A stretch of 64,000 bases of DNA from Sialis fuliginosa. Its lineage: Eukaryota > Arthropoda > Insecta > Megaloptera > Sialidae. Positions 44,201-53,200 of the stretch are shown here, one piece after another (position 1 is the first letter of the stretch; every line of letters begins with the position of its first letter). The stretch is from the NCBI GenBank assembly GCA_961205875.1, contig OY540810.1, positions 14,260,001-14,324,000 of the forward strand, given 5' to 3'. A program made the position numbers and the translations under genes. The notes below the pieces were generated by a model. The model was given only the letters and a program-made list of their open reading frames with translations, was not told the origin of the DNA and did no database searches.

Positions 44201-47200
44201 AAATATCGCGAAAACAAGAGCTCATTGAACAAAATGATGGTCATTTTTAGATTCAGCGTGCCCAATTTACTCTAGAAAATTTGTTGTCTACCCTGCAACA
44301 AAATAACTCTTGACCAGTGTTATTAATTTGTTGCAATAAAATTTTATTAAAAAAAAACATTAAAACTAATTTTCACATTAAATTACCTGTAAGTCATAAA
44401 AAATAGGCATTTAGTATATATAAAGAAACAAGAATCGTCAACCCTAATATAGATTTATAAATATGTATACACATATATTTAGAAAAAAATACTGCGACCC
44501 TTACAGAAAAAGCTTTTTTATAGTTATTTATCACTTTAAATTGCTTTGCTTCTTTACTTATTGAAATATTCAGCTATTTATATTTTACGCTTAGAGTAAT
44601 AAAATCTTCACAATTATTTAATAGCATAGATAAAAAAATATTCATGTGAGTATACAAAATAATCTTAATATTCTCTGAATATATTTAAATATATATTTAA
44701 CGAATCAATAATAGAGTAAAGTACGGACAGATGCTTACGTTTTCAACATTTACTTTTCGATTAGTTATGTGCTTCCATATCCAAATAACTCCATGTCTGT
44801 ATAATACTGTCACATTTTATCTTCATTTTATTCTATAACTACTTAATAAATATTAATAGTTAATATAATAGAACAAAAATAAAATAAAACTCGACCAGGA
44901 CGCCAGACTTACAAAAAAAATTTTTGATAGCGCTCTAATTTTTTAAACACTAAACTTTTGCCCGAAACATTATGCTTTGTTTTTGAAATACTGACTTGGA
45001 TCAATATAATTATTATTACGGAGTTAAATCATTTGTAAAAGGCATCTATACGCACCAAAATGGTATATTTTCGGCGTCTATTCTCTATAGGCGACTATCC
45101 GGAAAAACACAATTAATACAAATATACAGGCTGCTCCTGAGTTTGTAGAGTTTTAGAGGATGTCAAAACAATCACTTTTTGTTAATAAACCCATGTTCGC
45201 AAACGAGCCGTTTAAACAGTAGAAAAAACTAAGGGACCCCACAAGAATACAATGAATTTTACCTTTTGGTTGAAATTTTTTGTGGACATGTTAATTCAAA
45301 GTGTGCTGATCAAAAGTTGTATTGGACACAACCTACGAAAATCAATAATTTCTGCTCCAGGGGGTATCAAAACATTTTATGTTTAATACATAATTTTATG
45401 TTTATATTTGTTTTTATTTTTATATCCTGAAGGATCTACTTTAAAAAAAAATTGCAAAGAATAAACAACTGCTTGGTATTGACAAATAAATTTAAAAAAT
45501 ATTTTATATATTTGGTGACACATTAGTTTTTTACTTTTGTACAAGATTAATTAATGATATAAAAAATTCAAAAAACTATTTCTTTTTAATGTCTGATTAA
45601 TTCTAAGAACTATTCATCCATACAGGATATAGAATATTTGGGTGCCCCCTGAAGCAGAAATTATGGATTTTCGTAGGTTGCACCCATTACAACTTGTGAT
45701 CAGCATACTTTGAACTATCATTTCTTCAAGTTACAAAAAATTTCAACCAAAAGTCAAATTCCATTGCTTTTGTGCGGAATCCTTTCTTTTGTTCTACTGC
45801 TGAAACAGCTCGCTTACGAACATGAGTTTATTAACAAAAAGCGATTGTTTTAATATCCTCGACAACTCTTGAAAGTTTGTATGTTTGTATGTTTACGGGA
45901 CACCATGTATATTAGGAAATAATAAAATATATTTAGTTGTTTTAATGAAGTAAAAGTTGTTATTTATGAAGTAAAAAAAGGTAAACATGTTCATTAAATG
46001 TCAGTATTGTTCTATAAAAACAATTGAGTTCAAAAAAACTTTACGTATACAGTTTTTTTTTAAACAATTTTATAACGACGCAAAGCACATTCCGCGATTG
46101 TTGAATAGCTAATATCTCAGTTTGGCGCGATCCTACAGACTCTAACTTTTTTTTAAATATAGCTTCTATCATTTACTTTAAGACTATCAAATGCCCTAAG
46201 ATCGTCGAGACCCCCTTCCCCTATTGTTAACAAACTAAAATTAATAAATTAACAAAAAAACTGAATAGGTATATCTCAGTTTGGCGCGATCCTAGAGACT
46301 CTAACATTTTTTTTAAATATACCTTCTATCATTAACTTTAAGATTATCAAATGCCCTAAGACCGTCGAGACCCCCGTCCCCTATTATTAACAAATTTAAA
46401 TTGATAAATTAACAAAAAAGTTGAATAGGTAATATCTCAGCTTGGCGCGATCCTACAGATTCCAACTTTTTTTTTAAATATAGCTTCTATCATTAACTTT
46501 AAGACTATCAAATGCCCTAAGACTGTCGAGACTACCATCTTCTATTATTATTAACAAATTAAAATTGATAAATTAACAAATAAGTTGAATAGTTAATATC
46601 TCAGTTTGGCGCGATCCTACAGACTATAGTTTCTATCATTAACTTTAAGACTATCAAATGCCCTAAAACCGTCGAGACCCCCTTCCCCTATTATTAACAA
46701 ATTAAAATTGATAAATTAACAAAATAGTTTATAGTTAATATCTGAGTATAACGACTCTGATGAAAAAAAATTCATAAAACTTAATTTATACTAGACTACA
46801 TTATGAATAGAATAAGCTCAGTTTGAACTCTCTACCACTAATGGAACAGGAGATATATGTACATAATACATATGTCGTCGTGAAATTGGGTCTCCGTGGA
46901 TCATAAGTATATGTGAGCATTCTATAGGTCGTAATTTAACAGATTAAAACTAAAATGATTGATTGACCATATCTCCTTAACAAATAAACATAGTGAGTTA
47001 ATTTTTAATTTATTTTCTTTATAATTTTATAGAGAACAAAAGTTACCTACAGTTTTGATGGATTTCGCGATAGGGTTGCAGTTAAAACGCAAAACGTGAA
47101 AAATTGTACATATGTGTGATTGGCCTAACAGTGCTTGTACTTTTTTCATAAAAATGAATCATTTTTACAAGAATTTGAAGAAAATATTTAAGAAAAATAG

Positions 47201-50200
47201 ATAGTTTGAAAAAATATACATCAACCTTTAACACTTACCCTAAAAAAAGTTTTCTGGATTGCTGAATAAGGATTTCTTAATTAGCAGCTATCAAATAATC
47301 GATTTTTTAAAATTAACATTGTTTATATTTAGCAATATTTTTTTGCTATGACAAAAAATTTAAAGATTAAAAAAAATTTTACTCAAAAATTACAGTTGTA
47401 CACTGATTTGAAAATAAAAAGTCACTTATGCCCCATTGTGTACCGCCCCACCTGGCCTGGCGCTCCGGGCGGTCGCCCTAATTCGCCCCCCCTCTTAAAG
47501 CCGGCGCTGAATACCGGGCATCAGAGATATGAGTAATGAGGCATCTATACGTACTTTACCCTATAAATAATACTTACTTTAATTACATTGGAGTTACGAG
47601 ATATAATTTTTTTTTCTTATAGACATATTTCATCTGGTAGGTACTAGATACTACAACCAAAATATGAATATTTCATAAATTATATTATTATTTCAATTTT
47701 AAAATATACAAAACGTAGGTATTCAGTATAATAATTATAATGTATAAAAAAATGGTATATTTTATAAAAACATTCATCTTAAGCAATTATGTACTGCGAT
47801 TATTAAATAATATTTTGTTATGCGATACTTAAATTATAAATATAGGTACTTTTTAACTTAATTTTGATTTTATTTAAAATAGATACCTAATTAATAACAC
47901 AGCTACACAAAAATAAATATATAGCATTGTAGTATTGGTCGAGCATAGTCGAAATCCAAATTTTTGGAATTTTTTGCTTACCAGTTTTTTTTTATTTGAG
48001 CTTGAATTTTGGTCTTAGGTTGAATTTTTCCAAGTTGGCTAGACCCAAAATTCAAGCTCAAATAAAAAAAGAACTGATAAGCAAAAAATTCCAAAAATTT
48101 GGATTTCAAATATGCTCGATCAATACTACAATGCTATATAGGTCGCTTTATTGGCTCCGCACTTTTTTTGTGTAGCTGTGTAATTAACATATACAAAACT
48201 TGTATTTCCTATGTTATATTCGCATAACGCAATCACAATTAGTATATTTTTTATTGTTTTGAAAACATTTTATACCCACTCGTTTTTACTTGTTACTTCA
48301 ACTTGTTATAGTATAAATAATTAAACATACATATTACATATTATTATTCATTTTCATTATTTAATAAATTCATTTGTATAAATAGAAAATTGGATTTTTA
48401 GAATTAAATATTTCAGTTAGTTTTTTTCTTTTCTCGACGTTTCTCGTGAAAATTAAATATTATAATTCATATTAAAACTTATATTGTTCGAAATTTTATC
48501 CAAAACTTATTTATAAAAAAATATGACATAAATTAGTAAACATAACTAAACAAACATAATTTTAAGTCTTAATGAAATTAAATTACTTTTAATTACTTGA
48601 AAAAGCTGTTATATTTTAGGTAACGAAGTTTTTTTAAACCCAACACATCAGTTTGAATTGTAGAAACTTTTGTAGAGAGAATTTTATGTTCTACAAAATG
48701 ATGTCCTTAAAAAATTTTCATCAGTTATCATGAATCAATATTTTCCCATGTTATTTAAATGGGAAACGGGAGCCCCCTCTTGCGGCACCTCTTAACATTG
48801 AACTACAGGATAATCCTTTAGCGAGGATTCATTTTTGGTCAAATACTAACGTATTTCGTAACGAGAGCAAAATATTTTTTGACACGAATGTATATGTATA
48901 ATAAAAACTTATAAAGCTAGAAAAACGTGCCATATAACAAAAAATAATAATTTCTATAAAATTCAAGCTACACAAATGTAACAATTTCCATGTGAAAGTA
49001 TGAAATAAAATTAAGAAATAAACAAACATATCAATTTCTCGAGAAATGATAAATATGTATAAAATTTGACTTTCAATCATATCAATTTATCAAATATTAT
49101 AATATATGATAATAAAATCCTTCATTTATGAGTTGAAATAACAAGTACTCATTATTACTTGTTCTGCACGGCTTACAAGTAGTTAAACAAATTTTACAAC
49201 TGAACACTGCCAAGAACATACCTCTGATTTGTTTTTGCGTGTCAATGTGCAGCTCAAGAACGCCGCAGCGAATGTACTCCGCGAGACGTGGCTTATCTAC
49301 AAGTACACGCGGCTTGTCAAGCGTGTCAACCCTGGCAAGGTCCGCACCCACCAACGCAAGTTCCTCATGGCGATATACCTGTAAGTATGTGCATGAGATA
49401 TACCCACCCTTCTTCCCCAACCCAATTGCCAGTGGCGCACTCGAGTGATTGTTGACTCGAGTACGAAAAACTGTCATTTTACACCCTAGATACACAAATA
49501 ACTATAAGTCTAATTTTATAATTATAAATTACTTTTAAAATTTAAAAATTTTTCTTATTTATTTTATTTATTTATTATTCTGAGATAAAATCTGTAACAC
49601 TTTAAATGCTCCACTCTGTATATGTATCTATGAACCGATTTTTCATTATTTCAAATTTTAATTTATAACAATTGTATTAAATCGTGTCACGAGCGTGACC
49701 CGTCGTGCGTGAGTAAAAAAATTGGATTTGTGAGTTTGCGTGATCGTGAATTTTGTTCTGTAACCGTGAGTGGACGGGCGTGACTAAAAATATTTTGTTC
49801 GTGAGTGTGCGCGATCGTGAGCAAAATTTACTCACTCTAGATGACACGATAACTCAGCTATGGTTCACAAATGACCTTGGTCTACCTCAAACCGAAAACT
49901 TTTCAGCCTCTCCTTTCTTTGGGCACCATGCCACCATAACGATACGGGCCTTTAAGCGCAATAATGTGTTCTCCATAGCAGTAATGTGTGGTGTGCTTAA
50001 TGACCTTGACCGATACGCGCCAAAGCGCACACGCAGTTAAAGCTCTGGTGTGAAAACTTTGAATACTTGTAACTTTATAACACGCATAATATTAATTACA
50101 CCTTCATAATACATACGCATGCTTACATAAATTATGTAATGACGATAAAAATTTGAATAAAGTTGATTGTTTTTAATAGCTTCTCATATTTTCTTTTTTC

Positions 50201-53200
50201 GTCTATATCAGTGCTCCTCAACAGGTGCACCGCAAAAAATTGACTGAATATAAAGAATGTCCAATATATTTAAAAATTTTATATCACTTTTAGTTTCCGA
50301 GTTAAAAGCCTTAACTGTAGTTTTTCTTATGGGCCATTAAATTGGCTATAGCATATTTGAACGTGATTTTTACTCTAATTTACAAGGATATGTAACTTGT
50401 CATACTTATTATCGAAAAAAAAATAAGAACATTTTTTTGTAATAGTTTATTGTTTTCAAATATTCATTTGTTATTTTGATTGTTGTTATTGCGATTTTTG
50501 TTTTTCATGGCCTACTTAATTGTTTGTAATAAAATACTTTATAAATATAACTAGTATTTAGTACTTCGACTTATTTTCGGTATTATAAAAGAGTTCGCAA
50601 AATTTGCTAGCTTGCAAGCATTCTATGAATTAGTTATGGAATTTAGAGCAGTGATACTTCAACTAATTGTAACACAGTTGGCGACTTTGACCGCACAAAA
50701 TAATTTTCATAATATCACCACTATTTTAATACCGTTGGTGTTTACATAACACTCGTGCGCGAAAATTGGCAAACATTTCATAATAAAGATAACTGTCAGA
50801 TACGTTTGAAACCTCAATTGGAAGTGCTTGCAAGCTAGTAAATTTTGCTAGCTCGTTTATAATACCGGACATAATAGAACAATATATTATTTAATTAGAC
50901 TGATAAAAACTATAAACCCACTTCTCAGTTTCTATCGTAATATATATTCATATTGGTTTTGCTAGAAATTCCGCTATAAACGTTGGTTGAAGATACAGCC
51001 AGACAGAAACTTTAATTCACACAAACAAAAAATATATTTTTCCAAAATTCAGAGTAAAAATTTAGATGTCCATAATTTTTATATTTATATTTTTCAAATA
51101 TTACCCAAATGCCTTTAAAAAGTACAAGAATTTTTTTTTAGTTAGTAGTAAATTAATTGTTATTTTAATAAATATACATTAATAATAATTTGTTTGTTTT
51201 AGATTACGAAAAGTTAAAATGGACCAACGTAAGTTAATGGACAATGCGAACACGATAACCGACATGGCTAAGGTAAATGAACATATTTTTTCATTTTATT
51301 TATATTTCAGACTAAATCCATGTCACAACATTTGGACAAAATCCTTATATATCATACTTATTATTGACTATTTATTACCAATAAAAAATTGATCTTTGTA
51401 TCATATACAATGGGTTTTGTAAAACCTATAAATCAGGCTCATATTGTAAGAAACATATGAAAGCAATCTGCTATCTAACAATAAGTAGGTACTTGGAGAA
51501 ATGTAAGGAATGTAAGAAATGAAAAATTACTGTACTTGTTGTATAGGGTAAGTGGGGGGGATATGGGTGTGAGGAGTAATTGGGTGGTATTTTTTTTTAG
51601 AATTTTTTCCATTTGTTTGATATGCATTTTAAAACTGTAACAAATGCATTAATATATGTATTGTTTCTTAAACTTTATGGCAAAAATATATTTACTGTTT
51701 TTTTGCATTAAAAAAGTACAATAACTTTTTTTGTCAGCAGAACTTATTTTTAATTTTGAAATATGTTTTTATTTTTGTCCAGTTTTACAATAATATTCCA
51801 CAAAAAAGAATGGATTTGATTTTTCTAAATTAAGCAACATTTTATTATATGAAGCTATATGTTTAATACCCTGACTTTTTTTACAAATACCGATGATGGG
51901 GTGGTAAAGGGTAGAAAAATTTACCACCCAATTCCCCCACTGTGGGATATTGGGTGGTAATTTTTAAATTCACAAAAATATGATAATATCTTAATATATA
52001 AACATTCATTTATAAACATTCATTTAATTTCTCACACCCTTTTTTCAAAAAGGAAACTAGTTTCTAGAAATGAACTTTACATGTAGTTTTTTATATGATT
52101 CAAAAAATTTTAAAATAACCTACCAATTTTGACACGTGCAGTTGATTTTAGTACCATTTCGACAATTTTCATTCGATTAGGTTAAATTTTTAATACAATA
52201 AAAAAAAGTTATGAATTTAGTAAATTCAATTAAAATTGGACAAAAATTGTCTGTGTAACAGCACTTTGAATTTTGAAAATTGCCGAGTTTTGACTAAAAA
52301 ATCGATTTTTCTTCGTTTAAAACATAATTTTCGAAAGAAATAACTTTATGAATGTGTATACCTAATTTAAGGTTTTTTAGTTCAATTAGGACTCATAGCT
52401 ACATTATTAATTATATTTGGTTGAAGTATCTGATTTAAATAAAATATATACGAATTTCAATATTTGCATATCGAAAAAAATCGGTTTTTTGAAATATCGC
52501 AAAAACAAGAGCTGATTGAGCAAAATGCTTTTTTTTTTTTTTTAATTCAGCGTTCCCAAATTACCCTGTAGTTGTTGTCTACCCTGCACCAAAATGGCTT
52601 TTAACCAATGTAATCCCAAACTAGTAGCACAAGTGTTACATAAATATTTGGAAGGTTGGTACACGGGGCGAAATTTTAGTTTTATACCCCCCTTCATGCA
52701 ATTGAAGATTTTTTTATCGTTATCAGTTCAGTTTTGACATCCTCTAAAAAGTACTTTTACGCCCTTCTGTAGTTTTCGAAGACCTTTTTTAGTTTTCATG
52801 TTACTTTTTAATCCTCATCAAGTTTTTCTACCCCACAACCTATACTTTGTCTACCAGAGATGACCCCACCGTTAGTCCACCACTAATTAACATACTTATT
52901 GTTTAATTTCTTTTGTTTGTAGACACAAAGTACAGTATACGAGATTGTATCAGACATGAGTACAAGACAAGATACTCTTGAAGATCGTCTAGCTGGCCTA
53001 GAAGCAAAGTTGACAGCTGTTGCAGATCAACTAGACCTACTACCAGACATCATTGCTAGTCGTATAGCAGCACAAGTAAATATTAAGAACAATATTTTAT
53101 AACAGTATTATAAACGAGATAGCAAAATTTGCTAGCTTGCAAGCACTTCCAAATGTGGTTTCAAACGTATCTGACAGTTCTTTTTAAAATTTACGAAATG

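Larger units (their letters stand above)
24434..49252 (+). other. SK intron between the S6 and calmodulin-binding exons (24.8 kb)
   Basis: No SK exon was recognised within. 24434-25400, 27060-28110, 28400-29950, 35350-36130, 37300-37900, 41135-41900, 42050-43380, 44330-45120, 46750-47440 and 48190-49250 show nothing I can name beyond AT-rich DNA. A GC-richer pocket at 25850-26035 and one at 40940-41100 are unexplained. All other parts are repeats listed separately. Confidence 0.7.
49381..51202 (+). other. SK intron (1.8 kb)
   Basis: Contains the hairpin-family fragment to 49512, a one-end fragment (CTGTAACACTTTAAATGCTC, 49580-49622) of the element at 59810, a short unit bounded by ATCGTGTCA / TGACACGAT (49684-49850), and then 49851-50040, a GC-richer open stretch of unknown nature. 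The repeats at 50270-50515 and 50571-50873 follow. 50880-51190 shows nothing. Confidence 0.65.
51273..52922 (+). other. SK intron (1.65 kb)
   Basis: Holds the ACCACCCAAT element copy (51545-52070) and the partial CACTG element (52130-52605). 51280-51540 and 52610-52910 show nothing I can name. Confidence 0.65.

Noticed and set aside
46102..46745. CRISPR-like array
   Set aside because: Units are long, contiguous near-copies with no unique spacers, in an insect-type intron; this is a tandem satellite-like array.
49097..49495. 132-codon reverse-strand frame
   Set aside because: It lies opposite the SK calmodulin-binding exon; its GC-rich part is only the complement of that exon.
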